DNA of 64,000 nt from Lentisphaerota bacterium (GTDB lineage Bacteria > Verrucomicrobiota > Lentisphaeria > Oligosphaerales > JABHEG01). The notes below the pieces were generated by a model. It was not told the DNA's origin and searched no databases. It was given only the letters and a program-made list of their open reading frames with translations. This document shows, one piece after another, positions 50,924-60,459 of this stretch. The DNA is taken from NCBI GenBank assembly GCA_018676675.1, contig JABHEG010000069.1, positions 25,116 through 89,115 of the forward strand, written 5' to 3'. Position 1 is the stretch's first letter. Every line of letters starts with the position of its first letter. Both the position numbers and the translations under genes were made by a program.

Positions 50924-53890
50924 ATGCCACGCATAACGCGTCCGTACCGCACTCTGTTTACATTTCTAGCAGCCACCGTTCTGCCCGCTGCGGGCGCGAT
51001 GGACCGAGACGCTGTGCGCAGTGCGCTCCTGGACGGCGTAGAGACCATCCACAGCGGCAGTCAGCCCGGGCGGATGATCGTCTACGGTCCGGACAGTGTC
51101 GCGGTGGCCAACTACGAAGGCGGTCCGGCAGAGGGCCCGGTCATCGCTGCGGCTGTTTGGGGAAAGGGCCGAGTCATTGCCATGCCTGACCACCAAATGC
51201 TGAACATGGACTCATACGGTGAGAAGGGCGATTCCGGGCGGTTCTACCGCAACGCACTGGCTTGGCTCGCGGGCAGCACGGAAAAGAGCATCCGCGTTGC
51301 GTCTACCGGCCATTCCGGCATCGGTGGCTGGCTCCGGAGTCAAGGCTACACCAACGTCACGAAGGTTGACAGGAAAAAGGCGGGTACCGGGGATGATCTG
51401 GAGCGTACGGATGTGCTTGTAGGCTGGCTGGGAACAAGCGTTTCGAAGTCCGAGCTGAGCGCCATCGCCAAGTTCGTGAAGGGTGGAGGAGGGCTGTTCC
51501 TGTGCGAGTATGGCGTTGGGTACCAGTGGTGGTGGAAGCGTCCTGTTCATGAAGCGCCAGGGAACGTTCTGCTTCGTGACGTAGGAATCGCGTTCACGCC
51601 CGGCCACCGTTGGGACCGGGATTTACTCAAGATCAAACGAGCCTCGGGACACACCACACCGGAGACCGTACTCAACGTGCTGAAGGAGCCTGCCGCTCAT
51701 CCGAGATCTGTTCGGGACCAAGCGGCCCAGGTGATGAACGGCTTGTATTCTGTGCTGCCACCCGGGACGCCTCTCATCGCCGAACTCGATGCCGCGTTCC
51801 GGGGCCGGGTCAACCAGATCAATCCGACCCCCAAGACGCGGGTCACCGATCCGTTTGAAAAAGCTCTACTGAACCGTGAGCTCGCGTTGTTGAATCGCGT
51901 TCCGGTCAGCGAAACGACAGCCCATCGTACTGCGGAGGCCGTTTACGGCACGATTCCCGTGGACGCAAAGCGTGTGACCAGACGCGTGTCCATCGACACA
52001 TCGCGAACACGCTGGCACAGCACCGGCCTTTACGCAGCGCCCGGCGACCGAATCACAGTCACTGTGCCAGCCCATGTCGCTGGTAAAGGATACCATGTCC
52101 AAGTGAGTGGGCATGTCGACAGTATCGCCCACAAGGGATCGTGGCTTCGCATGCCGCGCGTCTCCAGGAGATACAAACTCGAAGCGGAAGCGACCACGGT
52201 TGCCAGCCCGTTTGGCGGCGCGCTCTATGTTGACACGACTCCCAAACCGCGAGTTACCCCCGACTTTGAGGCCGTGTTCGCGGGTGCCATTGAGGCGCCG
52301 TGGTTCGTTCTGGGGCAGACCACAGACGCCCAGTGGCGCGACGAGCAGCGACACAGACCGGGCCCCTTTGCGGAGCTCTGTTCGGACCATCTCTGCATCT
52401 CCCTGCCTGCCAGAGCGGTGCGTGATCTGGAGGCGGTGTCGGGGTTGATGACGTTCTGGGACCGGACCGTTGCCTGTCAAGATGATCTGGCCGGACACGG
52501 CAACTTGCGTACTTGCGCAGAGCGGATCAACATCGACGTTCAGATTAGCGCGGGAGGGGCTCACGCGGGTTACCCCGCGCAGGGCCCGGGAATTTGGGGA
52601 CTGAACGATGTTGAACACTTGCGGACGAACGGCACCTGGGGGTGGTTCCACGAGCTCGGTCACGAGGCTCAGCGCCGTCCCGACAAGAGCTGGGGCTACG
52701 GGAACCCTTACACCTTCAACGGCAGTACGGAAGCGACGGTCAACCTGTTCTCAACCTACGCCCGCGACACACACGGAATACGTGCTCCCGGCGGCTGGGG
52801 CTGGACCAGCTATCCGGACAGAGTCATGAAACGGGCCCGGGAAGCGGTTGACAAGGGGGGGTACACCAAAGTTGATGTCGGCCGGAAACTGGCCATGTTC
52901 CTGCAGATCCGGGACGGGTTCGGCTGGCAGGCGTGGAAGCAGGTTCTGCGCAGCTACAATCGCGAGGCAAAAGAGCAACCGAGTGAGCTGCCGAAGACGG
53001 ACGCGGCGAAACGTGACCAGTTCCTTATACGGTTCTCGAATGTAACGGGACATAATCTGACCCGTTTCCTGCGCGATTTCTGGAAACTGGACTTCAGTCC
53101 GGGTGCCATTGAGCAGGTCAGACAACTGCCCGACTGGATGCCGGCTGTCGGAGGCATTGACCGGGCCACCGTGGCGGCGGGTGACTCGTTCGTGCTGCCT
53201 CTACAGGAGGAAGCCCTTTCGTTGGACGGTACGGCGCGAATAACTGCCGTCGGCAAGCCGGGACATGGTCAGCTGAAGTTGACTGGTGAGGGCAAGTGGT
53301 CGTACACACCGATCAGGGGGTTCGAGGGCGATGATACGTTCTCCTATACGGTTTCCTCAAGCACAGGGCACACGCATACGACTGACGTCACCGTAGCGGT
53401 TCGAGCAGACGGGGCATGGTTGGATACGTGGCGTGGTGTCCCCGGCGTTGCCATCGCCAACCTGACTGGCGACAAGCGCTATCCGGACGCACCGGATCAG
53501 CGCACCATCGTTGACAGCCTCGAAGTAAGCCCCACGAACCTCGACAATTACGGGGCTCGTCTGCGGGCGTTGCTCGTCCCTCCGGCCTCAGGGCTCTACA
53601 CCTTCTGGATTGCATCGGATGACGCCGGTGCCCTGTACCTGAGCAATGATGATCAGCCGGGCGGGCGGAGATGCATCGCTCGGGTGTCCGGCTACACGGC
53701 CAAGCGCGCCTGGGACGCGGCGCCCGAGCAGAAGTCCGCGGCGCTGAAGCTGGAGCGTGGCCGAAGCTACTACCTCGAGGCATTGGTCAAAGAGGGAGGC
53801 GGCAGCGACCACTTGTCCGTTGCCTGGCAAGGTCCGGACATCGAGAGACAGGTCATCCCGAACTCCTGCCTCAAGCTGCCCCCCAGGTGA
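50924..53890 (+). CDS. Secreted M60-type (enhancin/mucin-peptidase-like) metalloprotease with cadherin-like and PA14-like domains
   Basis: A 988-residue secreted protein. The start at 50924 has GGGAG seven bases upstream and opens a signal peptide (MPRITRPYRT to AAGA). Residues 25-260 look like an alpha/beta ThuA/amidotransferase-like region (VIAMPDHQMLNMDSYG). The peptidase core has HELGHEAQR (His576, Glu577, His580) and a distal Glu603 in NGSTEATVNLFS, fitting the gluzincin pattern HExxHx(8-28)E of family M60. A cadherin-like repeat follows (GHGQLKLTGEGKWSYTPIRGFEGDDTFSY), then a PA14-like domain (GLYTFWIASDDAGALYLS). M60 enzymes cut mucins and other O-glycoproteins, which suits the sulfatase and sialidase-like genes nearby. 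Confidence 0.87.
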   Translation: MPRITRPYRTLFTFLAATVLPAAGAMDRDAVRSALLDGVETIHSGSQPGRMIVYGPDSVAVANYEGGPAEGPVIAAAVWGKGRVIAMPDHQMLNMDSYGEKGDSGRFYRNALAWLAGSTEKSIRVASTGHSGIGGWLRSQGYTNVTKVDRKKAGTGDDLERTDVLVGWLGTSVSKSELSAIAKFVKGGGGLFLCEYGVGYQWWWKRPVHEAPGNVLLRDVGIAFTPGHRWDRDLLKIKRASGHTTPETVLNVLKEPAAHPRSVRDQAAQVMNGLYSVLPPGTPLIAELDAAFRGRVNQINPTPKTRVTDPFEKALLNRELALLNRVPVSETTAHRTAEAVYGTIPVDAKRVTRRVSIDTSRTRWHSTGLYAAPGDRITVTVPAHVAGKGYHVQVSGHVDSIAHKGSWLRMPRVSRRYKLEAEATTVASPFGGALYVDTTPKPRVTPDFEAVFAGAIEAPWFVLGQTTDAQWRDEQRHRPGPFAELCSDHLCISLPARAVRDLEAVSGLMTFWDRTVACQDDLAGHGNLRTCAERINIDVQISAGGAHAGYPAQGPGIWGLNDVEHLRTNGTWGWFHELGHEAQRRPDKSWGYGNPYTFNGSTEATVNLFSTYARDTHGIRAPGGWGWTSYPDRVMKRAREAVDKGGYTKVDVGRKLAMFLQIRDGFGWQAWKQVLRSYNREAKEQPSELPKTDAAKRDQFLIRFSNVTGHNLTRFLRDFWKLDFSPGAIEQVRQLPDWMPAVGGIDRATVAAGDSFVLPLQEEALSLDGTARITAVGKPGHGQLKLTGEGKWSYTPIRGFEGDDTFSYTVSSSTGHTHTTDVTVAVRADGAWLDTWRGVPGVAIANLTGDKRYPDAPDQRTIVDSLEVSPTNLDNYGARLRALLVPPASGLYTFWIASDDAGALYLSNDDQPGGRRCIARVSGYTAKRAWDAAPEQKSAALKLERGRSYYLEALVKEGGGSDHLSVAWQGPDIERQVIPNSCLKLPPR

Positions 53891-54074
53891 CGGCTTGCCT
53901 CGCTCTCGCCCCTCCGATTCCCCCGGCACGGGTTCCTTGGTTGCCGTTCACCGAAGAGCGCACCATGCCTGACGGTCGCGCGAAGCGTGCATTCGCTCCC
54001 GGCCGTGCGACCGGTATCTTACCAGCACTAGCCAACCGTCTGGGCAGGCAGTGCGGACAAAGGAGTTCCTCCAC

Positions 54075-55670
54075 ATGGCTCTCGAGACCTCGTTTGAAGC
54101 GTTCTACACCTACGATGAGATGGTCTCCTTCCTGAACCAGGCCCAGGCCGATCACCCGCAACGGCTGAGTCTGCAGTCTCTCACGACCACGCCTGAGGGT
54201 CGGGAGGTGCTGCTCGCGGAGATAACCGATCCCGCGACTGGCGCTGCGGCCGACAAGCCGGCGTATTACGTGCAGGCCGGTCTGCACGCTCCGGAGGGGG
54301 CGGGAACGACGGCGGCTCTCGACGTCATCCGGCGACTCCTGTACAATCCGGACTGTGCCGAACTACTCAAGACCGTGGCCTTCTACGTGGTGCCCCGAGT
54401 GAACCCGGATGGCATGGAATACGCGTTGACCACACGCGGTGCCATTCGCAGCAGGATCGAGACCGACGAACACGCGAGCGGCCTGGTACCGAGAGACATG
54501 AATGGCGACGGGAGGATTCTGCACATGCGCTGGCCGGACCCGGCCGGTCCGTTCCGCGAGGACGACATCGACCCGCGCATCATGGTCAAGCGCGAGCCCG
54601 GCGATGCCGGCCCGTTTTACTGCATGGTCGGAGAAGGCGAAATCCGTGGATACGACGGTACACACATCGGCAGCGCCACGCGCACTGTTGACATGAACCG
54701 CAACTACGCGGCCAGCTGGAAACCCATAGCCGTCGCGGGGAGGTACCCGTTCTCCGAACCCGAAGTGCGTGCAGTCGGGGAGTTCACGTTGGCCCACCCG
54801 AATATCTTCGCCGGCGTCGATTTCCACTGTGGCACGAACGCAATCTTGCGGCTGACCATGAACACCGATGCGGAGCTCAACCAGGGAGATCTCGAGTTGA
54901 CCTTGACCCTGGGCGCCCTCGCCGAGGAGGTCACAGGACTGCCATTGGTGAGTCTGCGTGACTATGGCGATGCCTGGCGCTCCAGAGCGGTCTTGCCTGG
55001 AAACTCGAACCAGTGGGCTTACGGCCGCCTGGGGATCTCTCACTACGTGGTCGAGCTCGGGAACGGGTTCAATTCCGCGGGCATCACTGCCAAGGAGTAT
55101 TTCCAGGCAAGCGCCCGAACCCGGGCCGTCGAGCTCATGCGCCGTGTCTTGGCCTGCCACGACAACCACCAGAGCGAGATATTCGTTCCGTGGACGCCTG
55201 TCGACCACCCGCAGCTCGGCCCCGTGGAGGTCGGGGGCATTCTCCAGGGAAACGCGTACTACATGGTACCGCGGTGCATGGAAGCGATCATTCCGCGCAC
55301 CACGGACTTCGTCCTGCGCCATGCCGGCTATCACCCGCGCCTGATCCTGAGCACCGTTGAGACGGAGAGCTGTTCGGGTGACGTCTACCGCATCCGGGCA
55401 ACCGTCGCAAACATCGGTGGATTGGGAACCACCGTCATGCAGGGCGGAGGCGGCCCGGGACACCGGCGCCCGGTGCAACTGCGCGTCGATCTGCCGGCAA
55501 ACGCACGGTTGCTGAGTCGATCCGACACTGTCGAGATCGCCTCGCTTCCCCCGGCGGGTGGAAAAGGCTACGCCGAGTGGTTCGTGAAAGCGCCCGCCGG
55601 CACGGACGTGACGGTGTGCGCCGAGCATCCGCGAGGAGGCGTCACAGAGACGAGCGTTCGTCTTAACTGA
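54075..55670 (+). CDS. M14-family zinc carboxypeptidase-like protein
   Basis: A 531-residue protein with no signal peptide. AAAGGAG precedes the chosen ATG by nine bases; an ATG eight codons earlier overlaps that site. The M14 zinc site is GLHAPEGAG (His71, Glu74 as HxxE), with the third ligand His in VDFHCGTN. The catalytic Glu is in VVELGNGF near residue 340. VNPDGMEYALTTRG and VDMNRNYAASW are further M14 signatures. The last 110 residues are a beta-sandwich (VYRIRATVANIGGLGTTV). It lies about 185 bases after the M60-type gene on the same strand, so the two may process the same peptide or glycopeptide substrate. Absence of a signal peptide places it in the cytoplasm unless the start is misassigned. 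Confidence 0.87.
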   Translation: MALETSFEAFYTYDEMVSFLNQAQADHPQRLSLQSLTTTPEGREVLLAEITDPATGAAADKPAYYVQAGLHAPEGAGTTAALDVIRRLLYNPDCAELLKTVAFYVVPRVNPDGMEYALTTRGAIRSRIETDEHASGLVPRDMNGDGRILHMRWPDPAGPFREDDIDPRIMVKREPGDAGPFYCMVGEGEIRGYDGTHIGSATRTVDMNRNYAASWKPIAVAGRYPFSEPEVRAVGEFTLAHPNIFAGVDFHCGTNAILRLTMNTDAELNQGDLELTLTLGALAEEVTGLPLVSLRDYGDAWRSRAVLPGNSNQWAYGRLGISHYVVELGNGFNSAGITAKEYFQASARTRAVELMRRVLACHDNHQSEIFVPWTPVDHPQLGPVEVGGILQGNAYYMVPRCMEAIIPRTTDFVLRHAGYHPRLILSTVETESCSGDVYRIRATVANIGGLGTTVMQGGGGPGHRRPVQLRVDLPANARLLSRSDTVEIASLPPAGGKGYAEWFVKAPAGTDVTVCAEHPRGGVTETSVRLN

Positions 55671-56181
55671 ACCCTCTCTGTGTTAGGGGGTTGAGTCACG
55701 CCGGTGGAAACGCCGTGCCAGTGGATTTGTTTCGGGAGCCAAGGCCTTCGAGTGAGTGGAATCCAAGGGCGGCTCGATCCCTGGAAGACATCGAAGGAAG
55801 GCTGCAAGACAACGATCACGCTCGATAGTGAGGACACAGCTCTGATTACTCTCGTCAGGTGGTCTGTCAGGAGTTCGAACAGACTGTAGGGTCACACCGA
55901 ATGCGGCGAAAGGGTCATTCTAACAGCGGAGGCATTGTTTTTGCTGTTCCTGGCTGAACGCCGACCTGGCGGAGTATATTCAACCGGTACACGAGGCCGG
56001 CAGCCACGTCCTTCGCCTCTGGAACGCCCTGATAGGAAAACAGAAGCGGTCATAGCGAAGAAGAGCTTCCGTTTCGCGCTGAAATGCTGTTCTGACGCCA
56101 CATGAGAACATGTGAGATCTTGCGGGCAAAGCAATACTGAACCAGCGTCGCTACAAGAAGCAAGCGAGAGCAGGCAGAGAC
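55671..56181. other. Intergenic region upstream of the MetF-like/EtfBA operon
   Basis: A 511-base gap between co-directional genes. A TATATT element lies at 55975-55980 with only a poor -35 (TGGCTG) 18 bases upstream. No gene, RNA or strong hairpin was recognised. The stretch AGTTCGAAC near 55872 looks like a tRNA T-loop but has no tRNA around it. Confidence 0.45.
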
Positions 56182-56979
56182 GTGTCAACCCAAGTCCTAG
56201 AGAAGCAGTTTCACGTCGAGATACTGTCGCCGCGCCAGAAGGCGGAGAATCTCGAGGCGGACCTGGAGCGCTTCGCGACCCGTTACACTCAGGCCATCGC
56301 GGGTGGCGATGTGGTCTGCATCCCCGACAACCCGCTGGGCAAGCTTGCCTTCCAGGGAACTGAGCTGATCCGCGAACTGGGGCTCCCCGCCGCACCTGGT
56401 CAGGTCTCGGTGCACATCAACACCTTCCACACGAAGCAGAACCTCGATGAGGTCCTCGGTGAAGCCGTCGACCTGGGCATCGACAATGTCCTTGTGATCA
56501 GCGGAGACGGCAGTGAACGCCTCCCCAAGCTGCGCGCCCAGGACCTGGGCATGGATGCTGCCGGGGTGACCTCCGTCGAGCTGGTTCAGTATGTCCACCG
56601 CGAGTATGCCGGAGCCTTTTCCGTTGGAGTCGCCTTCAATCCCTACGAACCACAGGAACACGAATGGGAGAAGCTCCAACGGAAAGTAGATGCGGGTGCG
56701 GATTTCATCACCACGCAGCCTATCATCGGCCGGCATGAATGCATCGGCCGGCTGCAGGCACTTGGCTTGCCGGTTGTGGTGGAAGCCTGGATGTCGAAGA
56801 AGCTTCACCTACTCAGCGACTGCGTTGGATACAAGATCTCGGAAGACACCCCCTACGACCCGTGGGAGAACCTCATTGCCCTCAGAAACGCCTATCCTGA
56901 ATGCAGCGTTTACCTGGCACTGCTCGGATTCAAGACCCAACTCCCCCAGCTTGCCCAGCTCAAGGAGGACATGGGATGA
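56182..56979 (+). CDS. Methylenetetrahydrofolate reductase-like flavoprotein (MetF family)
   Basis: A 265-residue MetF-type barrel, a little shorter than usual (about 290). It matches the family along its length: FHVEILSP with the catalytic-type Glu13, HINTFHTKQNLDEVLGEAVDLGIDNVLVISGDG (compare HxTCRDRN..GI.N.LA..GD), VGVAFNPYEP and KVDAGADFITTQPIIG. The expected reaction is reduction of 5,10-methylene-THF to 5-methyl-THF with FAD. The HxTCRDR consensus reads HINTFHTK here, so pterin or substrate binding may differ. The start is GTG with a weak ribosome site. The 3' end overlaps the EtfB start (ATGA), which shows translational coupling to an electron-transferring flavoprotein. Confidence 0.8.
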   Translation: MSTQVLEKQFHVEILSPRQKAENLEADLERFATRYTQAIAGGDVVCIPDNPLGKLAFQGTELIRELGLPAAPGQVSVHINTFHTKQNLDEVLGEAVDLGIDNVLVISGDGSERLPKLRAQDLGMDAAGVTSVELVQYVHREYAGAFSVGVAFNPYEPQEHEWEKLQRKVDAGADFITTQPIIGRHECIGRLQALGLPVVVEAWMSKKLHLLSDCVGYKISEDTPYDPWENLIALRNAYPECSVYLALLGFKTQLPQLAQLKEDMG

Positions 56980-57764
56980 GAATCGTCGTCTGCGTCAAAC
57001 AAGTGCCGGCCATCAACGAGGTGTCCATCGACCCTGAGACCAAGCGGCTCAAGCGAGAGGGCGTGGAATCGGTGATGAACCCGTTCGATCTCTACGCGCT
57101 CGAGGTAGCGCTACGGATGCGTGAGCAGGTGGGTGGCAGTGTCATCGCCCTATCCATGGGCCCCAAGCAGGCCATGCGCACGGTGCGTGAGGCCATTGCT
57201 GTCGGGGCGGACAGCGGCGTCCTACTCAGTGATCGAGCCGTTGCCGGGTCCGACACGTGGGCCACCTCGTACGCCATCGCGTCTACTGTCCGGCATCTCG
57301 GCAATGTGGACTTGGTCATCTGTGGGAAGCAGGCCGTTGATGGAGACACGGCCCAAGTTGGGCCTGGCATTGCTGCCCACCTGCGCTGGCCGCAAGTGAC
57401 CTACGTATCGCACGTTTCCGCCGTGTCGAACACCGCCCTGACACTTGCCCGAATGCACGAGGAAGGCAGTACGGTGCTCGAGGTGACACTGCCGGCCGTG
57501 CTCACGGTCGTCAAGGGCATCAACCAGCCACGCGTGCCAACTCTCGTGAGTGTTCTGGCTTCCCGCGGAGCCGATGTCCCTGTCCTGAGTGCTGCGGATA
57601 TTGGGGCTGACCCGGAACGACTGGGGCTGAACGGATCACCGACGCGGGTGGTCAAGACGGGCCCGCCGCCGCCACGCGCAGCCGATACGGTGATCCTTGA
57701 CGGACCGGCTCGCGACGCAGCACGCAGAATCGTCCATGAGCTGCGAATGCAATCGTTGGTATAG
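56976..57764 (+). CDS. etfB: Electron transfer flavoprotein beta subunit (EtfB/FixA)
   Basis: A 262-residue EtfB. It starts MRIVVCVKQVPAINEVSID, the standard opening, with AAGGAGG seven bases upstream inside the MetF-like gene. Family signatures are MNPFDLYALEVALRM, LVICGKQAVDGDTAQVGPGIA and LTVVKGINQPRVPTL. It binds AMP or a second FAD and pairs with EtfA. Whether it belongs to the bifurcating ETF type cannot be decided by eye. It overlaps the MetF-like gene by four bases and precedes etfA by 39 bases. Confidence 0.95.
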   Translation: MRIVVCVKQVPAINEVSIDPETKRLKREGVESVMNPFDLYALEVALRMREQVGGSVIALSMGPKQAMRTVREAIAVGADSGVLLSDRAVAGSDTWATSYAIASTVRHLGNVDLVICGKQAVDGDTAQVGPGIAAHLRWPQVTYVSHVSAVSNTALTLARMHEEGSTVLEVTLPAVLTVVKGINQPRVPTLVSVLASRGADVPVLSAADIGADPERLGLNGSPTRVVKTGPPPPRAADTVILDGPARDAARRIVHELRMQSLV

Positions 57765-57803
57765 ACCGCCAGCGGCAAGAGCCGCCGCAGATAGGGGTTC
57801 GGG

Positions 57804-58820
57804 ATGCAAACCAGGACCGCAGAAGAGCGTGACGCGTTCCACAACGTGTGGGTCATCGCAGAGCACCGCTGGGGTGAGACCAAGGCCGTGACCTTCGAGT
57901 TGCTCAGCGCCGCCCGAGACCTCGCGGACAAACGAGGCAGCGAGGTGTGGTGCATACTCCTGGGGGACGGAGTCCGGTCAAGTGCCGCTGCCTGTATCGC
58001 ATCGGGGGCCGACGTGGCCGTCGTTGTGGATGCCCCGGCTCTCTCCGAGTTCGTCGACCAGACCTATGCGGACCTCGTGTCCCGTTTCATCGCCACTTAC
58101 CGGCCGGAGATCGTGCTATGTGGCGCCACGGCATACGGGCGCGCCTTGGCACCACGCATCGCCGTGCAGGTGGATGCGGGTCTGACAGCCGACTGTACCA
58201 GCCTGGAGATTGATCCCGAAAGCGGGGACCTGCTGCAGACCAGACCGGCCTTTGGCGGGAACATCATGGCCACGATCAGAGCCGCGACCCACAGACCCCA
58301 GATGGCGACCGTCCGCCCGCGGGTGTTAGACCTGCCCACCCCTGACCCCGGGCGTTCCGGCCGCATCGTCGAGGAGCAGATCGAGCCTGACGACGTCACT
58401 GAGAACGTGCGTATCATACGCACGATTCGGGACAACACAGGGACAGTGCCGCTGGCCGACGCCCGGTTCATCATCGCGGGAGGCAGAGGTGTGCAGGGCA
58501 AGGAGGGCTTCGAGCTGCTCAAGTCCTTTGCAGAGACTGTCGGTGGGGCCGTGGCTGCAAGCCGGGCCGCTGTCGATGCCGGCTGGATCGACTACGCCCA
58601 TCAGATTGGCCAAACCGGGCAGACGGTACAGCCGCGCGTGTACGTCGCCTGCGGCGTCTCCGGACAGATTCAACACCTTGTGGGAATGCAGTCAGCCAAC
58701 CTCATCATTGCCATCAACCGTGACCGCCATGCACCCATCATGCAGTTTGCCGACTACGCCATTGTCGGTGATCTGTTCGAGATCCTCCCCGCCATGATGG
58801 ACGAGATCCGCCAGCTCTGA
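57804..58820 (+). CDS. etfA: Electron transfer flavoprotein alpha subunit (EtfA/FixB)
   Basis: A 338-residue EtfA. The N-terminal domain starts VWVIAEHRWGETKAVTFELLSAARDLAD and includes LCGATAYGRALAPRIAVQVDAGLTADCTSL. The C-terminal FAD-binding domain has AGGRGVQGKEGFELLKSFAE, GGAVAASRAAVDAGWI, QIGQTGQTVQPRVYVACGVSGQIQH and AINRDRHAPIMQFADYAIVGDL, all canonical. No extra ferredoxin domain is present. It completes the three-gene unit with MetF-like and EtfB. No acyl-CoA dehydrogenase or ETF-quinone oxidoreductase lies nearby, which makes the MetF-like protein the likely partner. Confidence 0.96.
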   Translation: MQTRTAEERDAFHNVWVIAEHRWGETKAVTFELLSAARDLADKRGSEVWCILLGDGVRSSAAACIASGADVAVVVDAPALSEFVDQTYADLVSRFIATYRPEIVLCGATAYGRALAPRIAVQVDAGLTADCTSLEIDPESGDLLQTRPAFGGNIMATIRAATHRPQMATVRPRVLDLPTPDPGRSGRIVEEQIEPDDVTENVRIIRTIRDNTGTVPLADARFIIAGGRGVQGKEGFELLKSFAETVGGAVAASRAAVDAGWIDYAHQIGQTGQTVQPRVYVACGVSGQIQHLVGMQSANLIIAINRDRHAPIMQFADYAIVGDLFEILPAMMDEIRQL

Positions 58821-59182
58821 CCTTCTCTGGGGGGAGAGGCGGTCGGAGTAGACGATTCTGAGTAGTGTCCGGAGAGCAGCTGCTCCAGAACAGCCCACCC
58901 TCGACGCCAGGCACGACACGGCCGGACTCAAGGCGGTCTTGGGGGCGCTGCGGACGCCGGACACAACCTGCGGGAGTCGGAGGGCTGGGCTGGAGGGCTG
59001 AGGGGGCAGTGTTGGCACACCATCTCCAGCGCAACCTGGTCTGACACAGTTCGTCGTCCGGCCATTCCGAGTTCCGACTGTTCTCCTTGTCTGTTCTTGG
59101 GTGCCCTTCTGGACGGGTTCTCTGGGAACGCGGGATGAGTCGCTAGACTGATCCGCCTCCGTGTGAGGGGGGGGCGTCCGGA
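58821..59182. other. Intergenic region between convergent etfA and AAA ATPase gene
   Basis: A 362-base gap between convergent genes. It contains one copy of a 33-base direct repeat (58999-59031) whose partner lies on the other side of the ATPase gene. No gene or terminator hairpin with a T-tract was found. Confidence 0.5.
58999..59031. repeat. 33-bp direct repeat flanking the ATPase gene, copy 1
   Basis: The core GTTGGCACACCATCTC is shared with 60460-60492, and 31 of 33 positions match. Both copies run in the same direction and lie in non-coding DNA on either side of the AAA/DUF4143 gene. Confidence 0.8.
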
Positions 59183-60358
59183 TCAGTACAGCCAACCGCG
59201 GTGCGCCAGTGCCTTGAGTAGGTGCGGCAGGGGCGTGACCTCGACACGCTCGTGGATTGGGTATGTCTCGGTCACGGGCGCTGCCAGCCAGGCCTGATCC
59301 ACTCCCAGGTCGTCAATGGCGTTCCAGAAACCACGCGTAACCTTGGGCGCGGTTGAAGCCTTGCATTCGATGGCGAGACGGACACCGGATGCGCTGAGGA
59401 CCAGGTCTAGTTCGGCACCCCTGGCTGTCCGGTAGAACGCCGCCTGAACCTGAGGCCGCAGCCTGGCCAGAACATTGGCCACCACAAGCGTCTCCCACGA
59501 CGGCCCGTAGCACGGGTGCCCAAATAGATCATTCATCGACTGTATGCCTAGCAGGGCGTGCAGTAGCCCTGTGTCACGGATGTACACTTTCGGAGACTTT
59601 ACGAGTCGCTTCTTCAGATTGACCTCTAACGGCGAAAGCAGCTGTGTCACGAGCGCCCCTTCCAGCAATCCCAGATACGAACGAACCGTGTGATCTGATA
59701 CCCCGAGAGACGCTCCGAGCTTCGACGAGTTGAGTAGCTGCCCCTGCTCATGGGCACACATTTGCCAAAGTCGACCAACTTGCTCAGTCGCCACCCGAGC
59801 GGCCAACCGCGGAATGTCTCTCTCCAAGAAAGTCCGTACGAAATCCTGCCGCCACTCGATGCTGGCTTCCTCGTCCGCCGCAAGCAGGCTGCGCGGGAAG
59901 CCACCGCGCAGCCACAAATCGTTCAGGCTGTGAGTGCTCTCTACCTCACCCACGTCGAACGGAGCCAGTTCCACTCTCGCGATGCGCCCCGCGAGAGTCT
60001 CTGAGCTCTGCCGCAGCAGATCCGGGGAAGCGGAACCGAGGATGAGAAACTGTCCATTGCGTCCGCGGTCGTCGATGACCGATCGCAGGACCGGGAAGAG
60101 CTCGGGAACACGTTGAATCTCGTCCAGACACATCAAGGCGTCGGGGTTGGCTGCCAGGAACGCCTCCGGAGCCCGGAGCTTCATCGCATCGGAGGGCCGC
60201 TCCAGATCAAGGTAGACAGCCCCCTCGTGGGTGGCGAGGATCTGCTTGGCCAATGTCGACTTGCCGGCTTGGCGCGGCCCCAGGAGCGCAACAGCGGGGG
60301 TATTCGCCAACCGCCGCTCTATAGTCGCCTCCGCATGCCGGCGAATGTAATCGTGCAT
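59183..60358 (-). CDS. AAA ATPase with DUF4143 domain
   Basis: A 391-residue ATPase. The start at 60358 is chosen because a strong promoter lies just upstream (60387-60415) and rules out longer forms; AGGG precedes it. The N-terminal AAA_14 domain has Walker A GPRQAGKST (27-35), Walker B ALMCLDEIQ and the sensor-like ILGSAS. The C-terminal DUF4143 domain has a winged-helix part (NSSKLGASLGVSDHTVRSYLGLLEGA) and a nuclease-like part with GAELDLVLSASGVRLAIECKAS (E-x-D ... ExK of the PD-(D/E)xK type). The family is abundant, often horizontally moved, and has no clear cellular role. It is flanked by 33-base direct repeats. Confidence 0.92.
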   Translation of the reverse strand: MHDYIRRHAEATIERRLANTPAVALLGPRQAGKSTLAKQILATHEGAVYLDLERPSDAMKLRAPEAFLAANPDALMCLDEIQRVPELFPVLRSVIDDRGRNGQFLILGSASPDLLRQSSETLAGRIARVELAPFDVGEVESTHSLNDLWLRGGFPRSLLAADEEASIEWRQDFVRTFLERDIPRLAARVATEQVGRLWQMCAHEQGQLLNSSKLGASLGVSDHTVRSYLGLLEGALVTQLLSPLEVNLKKRLVKSPKVYIRDTGLLHALLGIQSMNDLFGHPCYGPSWETLVVANVLARLRPQVQAAFYRTARGAELDLVLSASGVRLAIECKASTAPKVTRGFWNAIDDLGVDQAWLAAPVTETYPIHERVEVTPLPHLLKALAHRGWLY

Positions 60359-60386
60359 TATCGTACCCTGCCTTCGAATATACACC

Positions 60387-60415
60387 ATTATATCCCTGGA
60401 CGGCGGAGAATTCAA
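60387..60415 (-). promoter_or_regulatory. Sigma-70-like promoter of the AAA ATPase gene
   Basis: On the minus strand TTGAAT and TATAAT are separated by exactly 17 bases, the best consensus-like promoter in the window. The expected transcript start is about 20 bases before the ATG at 60358. The local AT-richness stands out from the surrounding high-GC DNA. Confidence 0.75.
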
Positions 60416-60459
60416 GGGGGAGAGATGGGGCCCATCGGGCGAGGAGTCCTCTTGTTCGT

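Noticed and set aside
55860..55895. tRNA gene suggested by a T-loop-like AGTTCGAAC
   Set aside because: No acceptor stem, anticodon arm or D arm could be placed around it.
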